Origin: Paramacrobiotus metropolitanus
Lineage: Eukaryota; Tardigrada; Eutardigrada; Parachela; Macrobiotidae
Direction of reading: 5' to 3'
NCBI RefSeq assembly: GCF_019649055.1
Contig: NW_026570232.1
Coordinates: 682,001-746,000 of the forward strand
Length of the DNA: 64,000 nt
Shown piece by piece: positions 1 through 14,300 of this stretch. A program made the translations under genes and the position numbers. The stretch's first letter is position 1, and the number at the start of each line of letters is the position of its first letter. The notes beneath the pieces were generated by a model, which made no database searches, was not told where the DNA came from, and worked only from the letters and a program-made list of their open reading frames with translations.

Positions 1-3000
1 TAATGTAAGGTCAGTCTTCAGTGTGCGGTATTTATGTAGCAATAATGGTTAAAAATAGCTGCATAATTACCTGAAAATGAGCGCATTTTGTGCTGTATTG
101 CTTAATGACAACCCCATATATAAGAAACAAGGCAGAGTTAAAAGCCATTATTTCCAAATCTCGCCTTTCCACTTTGAAAAACGGACTGGATCCAATTTTT
201 TTCTCTTGATTTCAAAACCAGTCTTTTCGCTAAACTGCAGACATTTATATTAATAAACACAAAAATGAAAATAAAAGCTAAAAAACAAATATCCATTTTA
301 TTTCATAAAATACAGATACGTTACAGATCAAAAACAGTGAATCGCAGTTAAACATTTAAAATCAGCTGGTGAGCGATTTATCAAATTGTTGCGCTTGCAT
401 TTTCACGGTTTCGGAAGACTAAAGTTATCCATTCTGCAACCGCATGCGAATTGCGGTGGTAATTTGTTTGAAAGCGATAAACTTATCACAGCATAATTAG
501 ATATGTGACAGCAACCGGCAAAGCCAATGATCCCTTGCATTCTGTATTCATATGTTGGGGATCAGATGGGAAAATATGATTTTATTGTCGCTAGTTAGGA
601 TGGGCAAAAAGAACCTAACACGGTTATCTTGTTTGGTTTCATCCGGAAGCGCAAGCCGGACTTGTTATCACGGCGCGGTATCAGTGTCATTGCGACTGCA
701 CTGTACCGCGCTTATATAGAGCGGGCAGCATTATTCCCCTTGGGTACACAGTGGGTAGCGGATGCGCTAATCCTTGTGTCGGGCATTTGGGCTAAGCAGT
801 TTTTTACAAGGGCACTTTGGCCGCAGTGTCATGAATAGCGTAATCATCTATCCTTGACAAGGAAATGAGGCATTGGATGCTGGACGATGATATGTTGGAC
901 GGGCCGACACAATGCCCGATTAACAACATATATCTGTATGCGCCATACAACAGCATTGCGCACACTGTATATGCATGCAGTATAATGAAGTTGGCTTTTT
1001 CACGTATTCCATGCTCATGCGATGGTGCGCGCATGCACCAACCATTAAAACTCAATAATCATTAGAAAGTATATTTCCAATGCAACAACCAACACAACAA
1101 TCACTCCCTTAATGGCATCACACACCATTCCAGCCTCCAGCCAGAATTTACCATCCTTGGATTTTTCGGTTCACAGCTCTCCAAAGAGTCCCACACAGGA
1201 TGGGCTAACCGGGATTTACAAATTTTTTATGGATTGTATGCATTGCATATATGCATATACAAAATATGTGATTAATATTCTTGCTGACACGCATTTGCTG
1301 TTTAAGAGGCCCTTCATTATCCACAAAGTCTGAAAAAGTGTTCTAAAATTTTCGCGAATTGTTTATACTTCATTAATTGTCGCACAATTTGTAAATATTA
1401 ACGATACTGCTGCGCGAAAATATAAAATAAAATTACCCAATGAAATTTTTAAACCTTTTGCAGCACTAAGAACTTTCATACAATCACAGCAAATAGCGTG
1501 TTACAAGCAAATAGCTATAGTGTAAATAAAAGCACACTTACGCTTTGTGCGTACCACACCTTTTACATTTGCAAGGCGGGATATGACTTATAGCAACAAT
1601 GAAAGTGCTCGCCGCCGCGCTATCCTGATTGTGCGAACTCAGTCAATGATCCGGCGTATTCTTGTTTTGGTATAGATATGTCTGATGTTAGCTTTGTAGT
1701 CTCCGCTTATTTTTGTGCTTTATTCATGTCCTGTCAATTGTCCTACTTACGTATTAATAGGCTGAATTCACGAGTGCATCAGATATCGATTATCGGACTG
1801 CGCAATTATTGGTGCATAGTCTCAACTGTGCGTTTACGTTTTTTGTCGACAACAGTACATGTGCTAAGATCCCGCCGCAGGAGCTCTTTCCTGTAATTAA
1901 TGTGGAGCTATTCCATGAGCTCCTATCGAATCAAGTTTTGCTGCTAATGTGACCTTTGGTTTATAGTTTTGAAATCTATCTGTCTGCGCATATTATGTAT
2001 CTAATGTCTGCACAACGCACGTCTTCAAATCTAGCTGAAATAATTTTATCCGTATTTACGTATCACGCAACCCAAGCTTCTTTTCATGACTTTTGCAATT
2101 TTTTAGCCGAAAAAGGTAAAAACGACGCATCCAAACATCCACAAGACGACAAACATGTAGACGAGTTGGCATTTAATTAGTACAGTTACCGAACAAAGAT
2201 TTCATTATGTCGAACGCTTCATTTGTCGGGTAGCAAAACAAACAGCAGTTACGAGCTGTAACAAACAGAACCGGCCTTTCAAAATTATTTATAAATTTTT
2301 GATTAGGAGTCAAATTTTGTTTAAGATATATAGGTCGGCTATTAAAAGTTTCTCCGTGGGTGATTTAAGGAACGCACTTCTTTGCATTCCATGCGTCACA
2401 TTAGGGAGGTTCATCGCAAATTTGACAAACATAATTATTACTTACGTACTATACCACGGTACTGTATACATCATACAAATATCACGCCTTAATTTATGCG
2501 TTGATAGCTACGGTAAGTACGGTTACTGTTATTGACGGTTTCCATTTTATTATCTCATAAAGGTTTTACGGTTAGATCAGGGGCGCATAAGGGGATAAAT
2601 ATGCATATATACAAAAACTCGAAACAAAACTGTTCGATTTTTCGATAAATTTCGTGTTACAATCTCTTCAGAATGCCTTAATGAACCAATGTCTGAGTGG
2701 GAGATCTGCAGTACTGGGATTTCTTGGTAACACATCGGGATATCAGCGCAGACCAGTCATGCCGCTTGTACGCACGCTCATATTGATTGTAAAAAATACT
2801 TGTGGATGGAATGTTGTGGACACTTGGCGATGATGTCCTCGATTTTCGACACGTTTTAAAGTACGTGCTGTGGGCAGCGCTGAGGTCGCAGCAGCTCAGC
2901 AAAATACGGGATCAAATGCACTGATAAACGTTGTTTGCAGATCAATTTGCTACTGACTTAAAGGACGTAAGTTATCACAGGAACCTTATGGAGCTTGCAG

Positions 3001-3071
3001 CTTAACTAGGATTTATTGGATCGTTGAGAAGTTTTCAGATGTATATAAAGTGACTGCCGCGATGCCCTTTA
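1..3071. other. AT-rich non-coding stretch
   Basis: No gene could be supported here on either strand. Open frames are short, lack family resemblance and are not joined by convincing splice sites. It may be intergenic or part of a long intron of the class C receptor whose exon lies at about 11.1 kb on the minus strand, because the downstream exons of that gene must lie at lower coordinates or outside the window. Confidence 0.5.
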
Positions 3072-4272
3072 CATAACCTGCTGTGCATATGGTCTGGCAA
3101 ACCGAAGCTGTAATATGCTTATTGCCTCAAGTTGCAAATATATACAAATTCCATTTAGTTATGCTTTTCTATAGTATTTATCTTATCTAGCGTATACTTT
3201 TCATACACAATCGGCTTCTGATAGTTAGATTTAATGCTAAATAAATTTTCTGCCCAAAAAAAATAAATTACGAAATCAGTCTACCAGGAAAGTATCTAAG
3301 CCGCTATTCTGTTGCTGTTTCACAAAAGCAAAGCAAAACCTGGAATAAATCCCGACGAAATTTTGGTGGGATCACAGTGCTGGATCATGTACAGTTCGTG
3401 CGTTTGTCTGCAACCGGCACAACGACCTCGCTGCCGCTATCCACCGCAAATCTACGCACACACAGCGGAACATAATGGGCTTGCATTCCGACAAAAGTCT
3501 ATGGCGAAATTGATTTAAAAAAGCAACGCAGGATCAGAGGAGCGATCAGGAAAGCGGCGGGAATGTCAGGCCAAAATGACTGACCGAATGGCGATAGCGC
3601 TTTGTTGCCGGGTATTCAGTCCCACCGTGCTGCTAGAATGCTAATCTGGATTGTGTCATCCCGACGTCGCAGGCTCTTTCCTAGCCACATGACGTGTGTA
3701 CGAAAACGTTGCGGGGACCTGAACCTCCATACAAAGATAATTGGCAGCTTACCGCATAAAGTTTTACGCTCTTCAAAAATATTAAATATCTGATATAATT
3801 GTTCTACAACTTTTTCAATGTATTTTTGTTAACTATTAGATTGATTAGTAGCACTTTGTAGTTGTGCATTCAGAATTAGCATTAAAATTTTTTTTAAATG
3901 TTTGCGTCTGCACGGAAAATTATTTACAATGCGGGTTAATACTGTGACATTTTGGGCAGCGCTCGATTAAGTATCGAATTCACATTGCGAATACATATGC
4001 ACATGTCCAAAAGCTTGATGATAATTTGCGCTTGATCATGAGGCAGGGGCAAAACATGACCAATGCAGTTACAAGTATAAGCACGCCGTATTACTTACCA
4101 ACTGTTTGTCATATCCATCGAGTCAGAAGAACCTTAATTAGCCTACGACACAACCTTTTCCGAACTTCATTTTTCATCATAAATTATTTATTGACTGATT
4201 ATGATTTGATTAGCTGATGTCAGAACGATTGACGTTCGCTCTAAGTATTCGCATTCATTAAACGACCTCAAA
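3072..4272. repeat. 1.2-kb tandem duplication, copy 1
   Basis: This stretch of about 1,200 bp is repeated head to tail by the next 1,193 bp. Both copies start at the same ataacctgc motif and share long near-identical blocks, for example the block that begins tatgcttattgcctcaagtt (near 3115 and 4319). Differences are scattered substitutions and small indels. Both copies carry short open frames in the same places, but the frames differ between copies (a 3-base loss at about 3387/4600 changes one of them), so there is no sign of selection on a protein. I see no terminal inverted repeats, so a segmental duplication of unknown non-coding DNA is the simplest reading. Confidence 0.85.
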
Positions 4273-5465
4273 ATAACCTGCAAATAGCACCTGCATATCT
4301 GGCAAACTAAAAACTGAAATATGCTTATTGCCTCAAGTTGCAAATATATACAAATGCCATTTAGTTATGCTTTTCTATAGTAAGAATTTATTCTATCTAG
4401 CTCATACTTTTCATACACAATCGGTTTCTGATAGTTGGATGTGATGCTAACTTTTCTGTCCATTCTAAAAGAAAAAATTAAATTACGAAATCAGTCTACC
4501 AGAAAAGTATCTAAGCCGCCATTCTATTGCTGTTTCACAAAAGCAAAGCAAAACCTGGAATAAATCCCGACGAAATTTTGGTGGGATCACAGTGCTGGAT
4601 ATGTACAGTTCGTGCATTTGTCTGCAACCGGCACAACGACCTCGCTGCCGCTATCCGCCGCAAATCTACGCACACACAGCGGAACATAATGGGCTTGCAT
4701 TCCGACAAAAGTCTATGGTGAAATTGATTTAAAAAAGCAACGCAGGATCAGAGGAGCGATCAGGAAAGCGGCGGGAATGTCAGGCCAAAATGACTGACCG
4801 AATGGCGATAGCGCTTTGTTGCTGGGTATTCAGTCCCACCGTGCTGCTAGAATGCTAATCTGGATTGTGTCATCCCGACGTCGCAGGCTCCTTCCTAGCT
4901 ACATGACGTGTGTAGAAAAACGTTGCGGGAACCTGAACCTCCATACAAAGATAATTGGCAGCTTACCGCATAAAGTTTTGGGCTCTTCAAAAAGATTAAA
5001 TATTGATATAATTGTTCTACAACTTTTTCAGTGCATTTTTGTTAACTATTAATTATTATTAATGCTGTTGCACTTTTCACGTTATCAGATTGATTAGTAG
5101 CTGCACTTTGTAGTTGTGCATTAGCATTAAAATTTTCTTAAATATTTGCGTCTGCAGCGCTCGATTATCCATATCGAATCCACATTGCGAATACATGCAC
5201 ATGTCCAAAACATTAACGATAATTTGCGCTTAAGACAGGGGCAAAACATGACCAATGCAGTTACAGAGTATGAGCATGCCGTATTACTTACCAACTGTTT
5301 GTCATATCCATCGAGTCAGAAGAACCTTAATTAGCCTACGACACAACCTTTTCCGAACTTCATTTTTCATCATAAATTATTTATTGACTGATTATGATTT
5401 GATTAGCTGATGTCAGAACGATTGACTTTCTCTCTAAGTATTCACATTCATTAGACGACCTCAAA
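4273..5465. repeat. 1.2-kb tandem duplication, copy 2
   Basis: Second copy of the unit at 3072-4272, in the same orientation and directly abutting it. The duplicated junction motif ataacctgc occurs at 3072, 4273 and again at 5466, where the third partial match fades after about 20 bp. That fits unequal crossing-over or slippage that left a short residual repeat at the far border. Relative to copy 1 it carries an insertion near 5053-5075 and has lost several short stretches near 5125-5160. Confidence 0.85.
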
Positions 5466-8400
5466 ATAACCTGCACATAGCACCCACCACTATTTCACAA
5501 AATCGAATACTGCAATTAGCCATTCTGGTATGCACAATAAGTTAGAAACACTTTGTTAATGTGCAAATGTATAATATGAAAACATTAATTCTGGTTATAC
5601 TGCAACTAACAGCGGTTATTAGCACTGCCGGCAGATCACACAAAGACTTTTGTTGTCGCCTGTCGAAGCTAATAATATTAGCCTGTGTGTGAGAGAATAT
5701 TAATATACAAATTTTGTATATTCGCCTGTATGTGAGAGAATGCATTGTTAAATTTAACCATTAAGTTATCATATTACAATAATCTGAACATGATGGATGC
5801 TGGATGATCGTCATGTACATTCGGTTTCGTTTTTAAAAAAAACCAATTTCTTCAGGTTACTCGGATCTACCGTGCAGTCGTATCTGATGGTATCCGTGTG
5901 TATACGAATACTACTGTATGTGCACGTATGGATTTACAGATATTTTGTGTGATTTTACCGCACGATGCCCAATCCTTGATGCATAAATATTGAATGCACG
6001 CTCATCGAGCCGATCCGGGGGCTTTATGTTACGTCAACACATTAAAACTTTTACCTGCAACAATCGATCACGTGTGCTAAAGAGGCTTATTAAGGGGCTG
6101 ATAGAGAAAGGCAAATCAAATACGGTATCCGGTATGTCGATATCTCGGCCAGCATGGGCACCAGTTTCCGGTGCGCTTGATACGGCCTGGACGCAGCATG
6201 CATTAAGTAAGCTATAAGGAAAAATTGCCGCCACTTAGCGGTATCACAGCGCAACAAAAGGCACCCAGGAAAATGACCGGCACGTCAATAGCGACCATAT
6301 GAATTAAATGCTACAATTTATACACCTTAATTGTTTGTCAAGCGTTTTCTACCTGCTGCGGCGGAAAACAACGCGCAATGCTGAACTGCTTTTTTGCTGT
6401 GCGACAAGCATGCACAACCTGCGATGTTAAGGGTCATGTTGCGATCCTGTCATCAAAGTGGATGCAAGAATTTTAGCTTGCGTTCTTTCTCTTATATTTA
6501 TAAAGCTTTGATTTTTTTAACGGGGCAAGTATGTGAGAATGCGATTCTGCAAAGCTGTACGATACAGTAAATAAGATAAGAACTGAACGGAGTATTTAAA
6601 AAAACTATAGGTTTTGTCGCGAAGTTTAAGTTCTGATGTTATGTTTTCATAGTCAAAAAATACTGTCAGAACTGCATAAATAATTGATGTAGATAAGAAA
6701 GAAACTAGATTTTCTATTTGTTTGTTTGTCCATTTAGCGGGTGTTATGTGCGCATTATAATGCAGTAGCTGAGTAGTCTGATGTAAATTGGGACATCTCA
6801 TGAATATTTGTCCAAGTTAAAAGCTTCCGCTTATACGGCTATCCAAACAAAAAAATAATAACCACAGTACACCTCGCAAGTTTCCCTAGAATTATCCATA
6901 CGCTGGGACTGTTATATTTGTAGATCGTGATGGTGTGAAAAGAGTTGTTTCTCCGGCAAGAACCGGCAACCTCTTAAATTATTGTGCACAAACGGATACA
7001 CACGTCATCTCGACTGCTGAAGAGCATGGGGAGGTGCGTATAGTGCGTACGCGGGAAGCGTAATGTTGTAAAATCTGGATAAGATTTTTCAGGCTCTCTG
7101 TGTTGGCTCTCTGTATTGTATCATGTGGTGATGAATTATATAGGAAAAATTGGTAGGTTTTGCACGCAGGCAATACATTAAAAAATCGTATATAATGATA
7201 ATGTCCATGCAGTGGCCAATAAATGATCAACATATCAGTATTAATGGGCGGCATAGCGCCGGGCCGACAGATTGTCGAGCTTTAAACAAGAAGACGAAGG
7301 CCCATTATACAGGCAACATTCGCAGCATGAGATGTGCGATCGGGGACTAATGTAGCGCAGCCAAAAAGTTTCCGGCCCGCATCATCTTACACTTTCTTTT
7401 GGATTTGCGGCCTAATTTGCTGCCATATCCATGCATAACGATACGCGTTGCTCAACTAACCCCCGTTGATGCACAATGGAAACTGACTAAAAAATCTGCG
7501 CGGTTACGAACCATTTTGCTTCCTCATGGAGTAAACAATTACAAATGCACATCGCTGTGATTTCATAAATTAAATATTATGAACAAGTTATGTTATTACA
7601 TTTTGCTATCCTTCAACTGGAAGAAATTGGAGTAAAAAATTATTCATTCGTAATGACCATTACTGTTTGATGTGACGGCGCGATGCTCTCTTGTTCTACG
7701 GTATTTAATACTGTTGTTAACTGTAAAAGTTATTTTTCTCCTTCACAATGATAGCCTACGTACTTATATATTGCACAGGAGCGATTCTGTTGTTGTAAAC
7801 GTAAAGTACATGTTATATACCCATATAAACAAACAAACAGACAAACAAGCTATATTGTTATAGCATAACCGGTTAAAGTTATGTACTCGAATTTATATCA
7901 TTTCAGAAGAAATCTTAATTAAGCTATGACTAAGATTTCGGTTTGCATCAAACACATCAACAAACCGACAATGAACGTTTTGCAAACACTTACGACAATT
8001 ATTATGGGATTTTCTGGTTTAGGCTCAGTTACGTACTCGTACTTATTTATGCTAACAGCAAACGCAATTAATTCCTACCCTACCCTTTTTGCTAACAATA
8101 AAGTTCAAAGCAAACTGGAAACATTTACAACGTTTACGCTGCCAGCAGATCGCAAGAAAATTTTTGCATGAAGAGCACTATGCATCGCTTGCATGTTTAT
8201 TTGATAAATTATTGGGCTTATACGTTCATTGCAAAATAAATGCAGTTACCATAATCTTGGTGAAAAAAGTTACCGGCTTCATAGCCAGCGTTTGCCTGTA
8301 CATTTTGGACATTGTGCCTACACTCTGCATGCTATTGCAGTGCAGCCTGTGAGGAGAATTAAATGGATGCACAATGTATGGGATCTCCATTTGTTTCGCA

Positions 8401-11044
8401 CTAGCATGACGTTATGATGCGCATTATATTCCCATTTCATTCTGTCCATCTATGGACGAAATAACTCTTACTCAACGACTATCAAAAAGAGAATATTATC
8501 ACCATTATCGATACATCTTGAATTTTCTCAGCTGCATTGCTGTCAAAGTGAGTGATAGCATCGTAGTCAATACACATATATACGCAAGCGGCAACAGCAG
8601 CCCAAGCCGATGCCGCGCCGCCGGAAAATATGAAACGGGAGTTTTCGTTCTGCACTGGGTCTAATATAGAAAAGCACTTTTACCGAATCCTTCCGCAACC
8701 AGTGCAGCCGAAGAGCGTGTTAAAAAGATCCGTTTACATTGGCTAAGGTTACAGAATTTTTCTATGTTCTCCAAGCTTCGATGGCGGCTAAGTTGGCAGC
8801 CTAAGGAGATGTTGTAAGTGGAAACAGATCTAGAGATAATTATGCGCTCAAAAAGTTTTGACGTTCAGAACCTAAGGCAGCAACACCGGCTACTTGGCAC
8901 TGTAACACTAATCCTGCATCGCATTTCAGTTTGTTATTTATGAGAAAATAAACCAGGCAGCTTATCTGGCATTTCAGTACGCTTAATTAGCATCGATATC
9001 ACGAACGCTGTCCTGCTCACATATTATCTGCATAATCTAGCACTAATCTAGCGCACCAACATAAAAAACATTTTTTTACGATAATCCTAGCAAAGTAATA
9101 ACTAATATTCCCGTGCCAATATATGCCACTGCCGGCATTGAACTGACATGTGCAGTGACCGCGGCAGGGAAGGAGAATTACGTGACACAGCCCAATTAAA
9201 GCTAATCCCGGTTGCTACGTTTGCTTGTTGATTATTAATCGAGTTAAACAAGCGTGTCTCAGGGAAAGCCAAAAACGAAAACGCCATCTTTCATCACACT
9301 TTGCGCAAATGTGCCAGTTGTCTTTTCACCAGAAACGCCGTATCTGTATGGGGATGTATACGCGTAAATAGCCGGCTGGAAATGGGCAAGTCGATTATAT
9401 GTGTGTGTGAGTGTGTTGTTGCCAACCTGAAATAGATTGATCTCGTCGGGTTTGCATGGGGGGACGGGAAAAAATCATTCAATACTATCAGACAAGGAGA
9501 AATTGTAGGTTGTTTTCTTTCATCACTGCCACTCATGTTTCTGCCACGACTCCCCAAATATATACGCTATGCAGCGCAGATTCTCCCCTATATACGCACA
9601 CACATACACACACTTCGCGGGACTGTCTTTGACGGTTATGGGCGTGCTGTAAAAATTAAATCAATTGATCATGTCCGCCAGGCAACAGCATCATGCTGCG
9701 GCTGGCAGCATCATGCTTTGATTACAGCGACATGATGACATTTGTTCAAAAAATACAATTCTGGATTACAAGGGGAAGAGATGGCCCTCGCCGGCAGAAG
9801 GGAATTTACAATGGCGATGGTCATAAAGAGGCCAACGCGTACACCAACGAAATGTGTCACTCCAAAGGGGTCATTCGCCAACAATTCCCATATACCGTAT
9901 ATATACTCCGCGTTCAGCATATGATAAAGTATAAGACGGCGCGGAACATTAGCAAAACCCGTGCGCGCCAGCCAGATTACGCAATGACCACATAATTCAT
10001 CCATTCATTACCGGAATCAATCCGGCGCGGCAAAAGCAGGAACAACGTTAACCAGTGCGACCCACTCTTTTTTCCGCAAATATGCACTCTGTGGCGTACT
10101 GCAGCGTATGTAGCGCGCATAATGCTAACGTAAGAGTGACCAAACCGAATCACTTCACGTATTGTGCGCATAATTCTAACGCGTGAATACACACTCCTCC
10201 GCATTATGGAAAATGGAAGGTTAAATCTGCTGATCATAAAGTGTGGTTATGCTATCGATCTATTTAAAGGTTTATCGATTGATGGGACATGGAGTGCTTT
10301 TTGTAAATAATTAATACATAACATTTATCATAAGATTTTGCAATTCACCGGCTATCGATACGCACACAATCGCTCTATTACGCTTTCGCGTATTCTGAAG
10401 CAACTTTGCGAATAATTTCCAAAGGCAAAATTAAGCACCCAGTATTCGCCTCAACAGACACATATTGAAGATCCATAATTAATGCGCTCAGCGTCTGGTT
10501 TGCGCAATTAGTGGCAGGAAAACGCATCAACCGGCAGAACTGTATAATGAATAACGGGCATTACTTGCAATTGAACAATTTAAAGAGATACTATTTATTT
10601 TTCAGTAGATAGCCGGTGTGTTTATCAGCTGTGCCTTGCCGATGCATTTCGCTTCCGTACATAGGGAAAGAAAAAAATCACTAGGAGATCGATGGTGATC
10701 AAGAGTACATGCGCAGAGTAAATGCATTGATTGGATTTTACAGTTTCATTGGCGCCATTTTGATACATAAAGTAAGTAAAGCTATTTCATGTGTGTGTGA
10801 TGTGTGATGCGGTTTGGGGGCTTTTTTTTGTTCGGTGCCGACTAGTGTAAAAACATCCGGCCAGTCTAGGAAAAACATACACACAACTGCCCATTTGATG
10901 CTGGACAAAAGAGCGGAATGATACCAAATGCGGCACCAGAAAAAGCGCGCATTCACCGGCGCGTTAGTGCTTGCAAAAATGGGTAGAAAATGATGAAAGT
11001 GAAATTAAGAGAAGGGCAGGCCGCATTTGTATATTAGCACTTAC
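5466..11044. other. Non-coding stretch, no gene recognised
   Basis: No exon could be supported. A short direct repeat (gcctgtgtgtgagagaat at 5681 and a one-base variant at 5724) flanks an AT-rich inverted repeat. One ATG-started open frame of 81 codons at 7926-8171 has no recognisable domain and is not supported by anything else. If the class C receptor exon at 11045 belongs to a gene with long introns, part of this stretch could be its intron. Confidence 0.45.
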
Positions 11045-11314
11045 CGCTGTATCATTGACATCCAGTTGTAATTCATAGCCCTTGAGGAGATTATGTCGCT
11101 GGTTGATATGATCGCGAGCTAAGAGTGCCGCCGGTAGCACACCACGTCCCAAGCGGCCCGAGTCGGAATTTAGCGCTAGCGGAAACAATCCCGCAATTAG
11201 CAATTCCTTAGCTGCCGCCGGCAGCTGATTATACGCTGGGCTATTCCGTGGCTTTTTTACGGCTGCTGCTTGATTAGTCCAGGGTGAATGCGGCGCGGTA
11301 TAACATGTGTGGCG
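11045..11314 (-). CDS. Class C GPCR exon, ligand-binding domain start (GABA-B-like)
   Basis: One internal exon on the minus strand, open from about 11314 and ending at a good donor (GCG|GTAAGT, exon end 11045). The translation includes LLIAGLFPLALNSDSGRLGR, then GVLPAALLARDHINQRHNLL and KGYELQLDVNDTA. This is the first strand, helix and second strand of the periplasmic-binding-like (ANF receptor) fold. The spacing to GYELxLxxNDT matches metabotropic GABA-B receptors and, less closely, other class C receptors. The 5' edge is uncertain: the frame stays open to a TAA at 11315-11317 and several AG acceptors are possible. No other exon of this receptor was found, so signal peptide, rest of the extracellular domain and seven-helix core must lie across long introns or outside the window. 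A solitary exon left by pseudogenisation cannot be excluded. Confidence 0.55.
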
Positions 11315-14300
11315 TTATTAGCCGCACACGCCGAACGGGATTGCGTAACCAGCCTATGGCAGCGACTGAGCGGATTGGACAACGTATACAATGGCATGGT
11401 TATATATGTTTAGCACACATGATAACTATTCAGCGCAGATGAATCCCAATAAACACTGTTTACCGAACGACGGGGACAGCCGCGGCGCGCGGAATCTCGG
11501 CAGGAAGGTGTTTTACATTCACATCAATATTCCAACGGGAAGTGCCAGTGTGCATCTAGCCAGCGCCGTAATCAGAAGGCTACCGGCAAAAAGCCAATAC
11601 ACTATACCGCGGGGTCATCGTATGCGGTAATACACAATACGCACACAATTGCTATACTCACACACGTCCCACCCTTCTTAGGCCGATGTACTGTACGAGT
11701 TTATCAAGCACCAGGAGATTTGGCAGCCAATCGAGCCACTTTATAGTGGGCCGGCATTGTGTGAACATTACTCCGAGAGTGATTCCGATTCCGGGGAACG
11801 GGTTTAGTCGAAGGGGTAAGCCAGAATTAGTGTAGCGTAGATATATTGTATTGCGTCGTTATATTGCGCTGCCGGTCGGTTGGTCGGGGCCTTCCGCTTC
11901 TGTATTCTCCAGTCCCGGGAATAAGCTGTGGGATGTGTTGCCCACTGCAGTGTTCCCCGGCCAGGATCATTGTGCAGCCGTGGATGCTGCGCAGCGCGTA
12001 AAGCGACGCAGCTATTCGGCACTCTTCGCGCCGGCGCAAAGCAAATCAAGTTACGTTTTCTGTCAACTTATCTCACTTGATATTATGCGTGAACAATGCG
12101 CACAGGACAGATCTCAATGCGCAATGTGCACTCTTCCGGAGTTATTTATCGCCATCTCGGCAAATGGTGTCCCTTTGTAAAAAATTTGTGCTGGGCTGCT
12201 CAAAAGACCCGCCACCGAGGAAATGGGCGCAAAAATTCCCAGTGGTGCATATGCAGATGTAAAGCATCAAGGATACATTTTCTCATTAAGAGAATAATTC
12301 TACTATCTACCAAACACGCTGTTCAAACTCGATAATACTACCTGAACACAAAGCTGTCCCTGCTAACAAAATTTTAGTAGACTGTACGTTTTGTTTTATC
12401 ATTTTACAATTGTTATTTTATTTTATATTATTTCGTAGCCGTTAGCTTTTTACTTCTATCATTCGATATAATAGAAGTAATTTTGCTGCGAGCTACTACA
12501 CTGACATTGTTGGCTTGCTATGTTCGGACGTACGCGATCGTCTGCCGCTAACTTTCTATGTAGCTCGATCTATTTTATTGAGTTTCATGTTTTGATAAAC
12601 ACCTTTCCTACAATTTAATCAGTTGTAAAAAATTGTGTTACGCTTGATAGGGAATGAATGTATGCTCACTCGCCGCAATGAACCCGTGCATGGTTTGACG
12701 TACTGTAAAAAAATTAGTGAATACATTGTGAACACTGCGACTGTAACTAATTAATAATTAATTAAGTGCGCACGAACAGCCTTATCCATCTGCATTTAAC
12801 GTTGGATACATAAATAATAACACGAGAACGTATACAGATAGTCAATTTAAGTTAAAATAATCTGGTACAATCATATTAATTGCCGTATTTTATAAACTAA
12901 GTGAATGCTATAGTGAATAAAACACAATCGCACATGTGGTACTTGCGTAGGTATAGTCAAAAGAAAAAGGTAAGTATATTTAGTTAGCATTCGGTCTAAT
13001 AAAATTCAGCCTAAAGAAATCTTTTTAGCAGGCCCAGACCCCAAGTCTTTAGAGTATTATCAAGTTCGAACAGTCAAATGGGCCGATCATGAGTGATGAA
13101 TTTTTTGTTTTCGATCTGGGAAATTTTTTATGTACTGTGAATTCTCAAATGCCCATCAATAAGGAACGAAAGGCTGAAAAAACGAGTTTAGTTAGCGTTG
13201 TACAATTATTATGTGCTGTACAGTAATATGCAGCAGCCCGATGGGTGAAATAAGTCGGAAATATCCCGCTCTGCAGCATCTTCCAGACCACTCTAGATGT
13301 AGAGAAGTGCGCATAGACGAGAAAGACTCGGCATCGGCGAAGCAATTCAAAAACGATCCGATAATCATCCGGTACGCATGCTTCCGGCACAACGTCTGCT
13401 CGAGTAGCCTCTTACTGGATCAAGTACATTGTCATCGGAGGTAGCAGGCGATTGGGTATTTTGTCAGGCTTCTCTCCCTGCAATATTTCTTAAATGGCTT
13501 TCTCGACTTTTCCAATTGCCTATTGGTAATTCGTTTCTGAAGACGAATACAATGTGCTGTACATATGTCCAAGTGTACCAATAAAATGTCGCGTGCACTC
13601 GTTAGAACTGACTTTCACTGTATATATAAGCCATACGGCTTTAACCGGAACTCACATCATAACTGCACAAAAGGGCATCGGTGCTTTGCTAATGTGGTTA
13701 TACTTGATGATGTGTATTTGTTGTCACGTCAGATGATACAATAGGTCATCGGAAATATTACAAGCATGCCAGCAACAGAAAATGGACAAATATGTCTCCA
13801 TTCTAATTGAACGAAAACAGCCAGTAACTTCTACGGTAACTTCTACGGTAACTTCTGCGTACAAATATACGGCGAGGTAGTTTAAGCACAGGAAGCTACA
13901 GAGTATGCCGATTGGCGTGGCATCGTTCGCTAATTTAATATAGGCTTCCCATGAATTATTATTGAGAATGGAGACAAGATGAAATCGCTATCTCAGTCAA
14001 GAATATTTAATTATATTTCGATTATATTTCGGTCAAACAACAGTATACATACAAGTATATTAAATACACAAGCTCAGAGCTTTTCAATTAGATAATTTTA
14101 TTGTGGCGACAATGAATGCGAGAAGGGCTGTAAATCGGTTGTATTGCTTAAAATTATTTATCACCGGATAGATATGACTTCTTTTCTACAAATACATGGC
14201 GTAAAGCACTTGAAAGAAGCTTATCCTTACTGGAGTGGCTCTATGCACATATAATTAATTAAAATAACGAGTATAACGGAAGTGAGGTGCGCGCAATAAT

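Noticed and set aside
7926-8171. ATG-started 81-codon plus-strand frame
   Set aside because: No domain, no splice context, no codon-use contrast with its surroundings. Kept only as a note in the description of the non-coding stretch.
11804-12180. Overlapping longer frames on both strands in a GC-richer patch
   Set aside because: Several frames on both strands are open at once, which is expected when GC content rises and stops become rare. None resembles a family.
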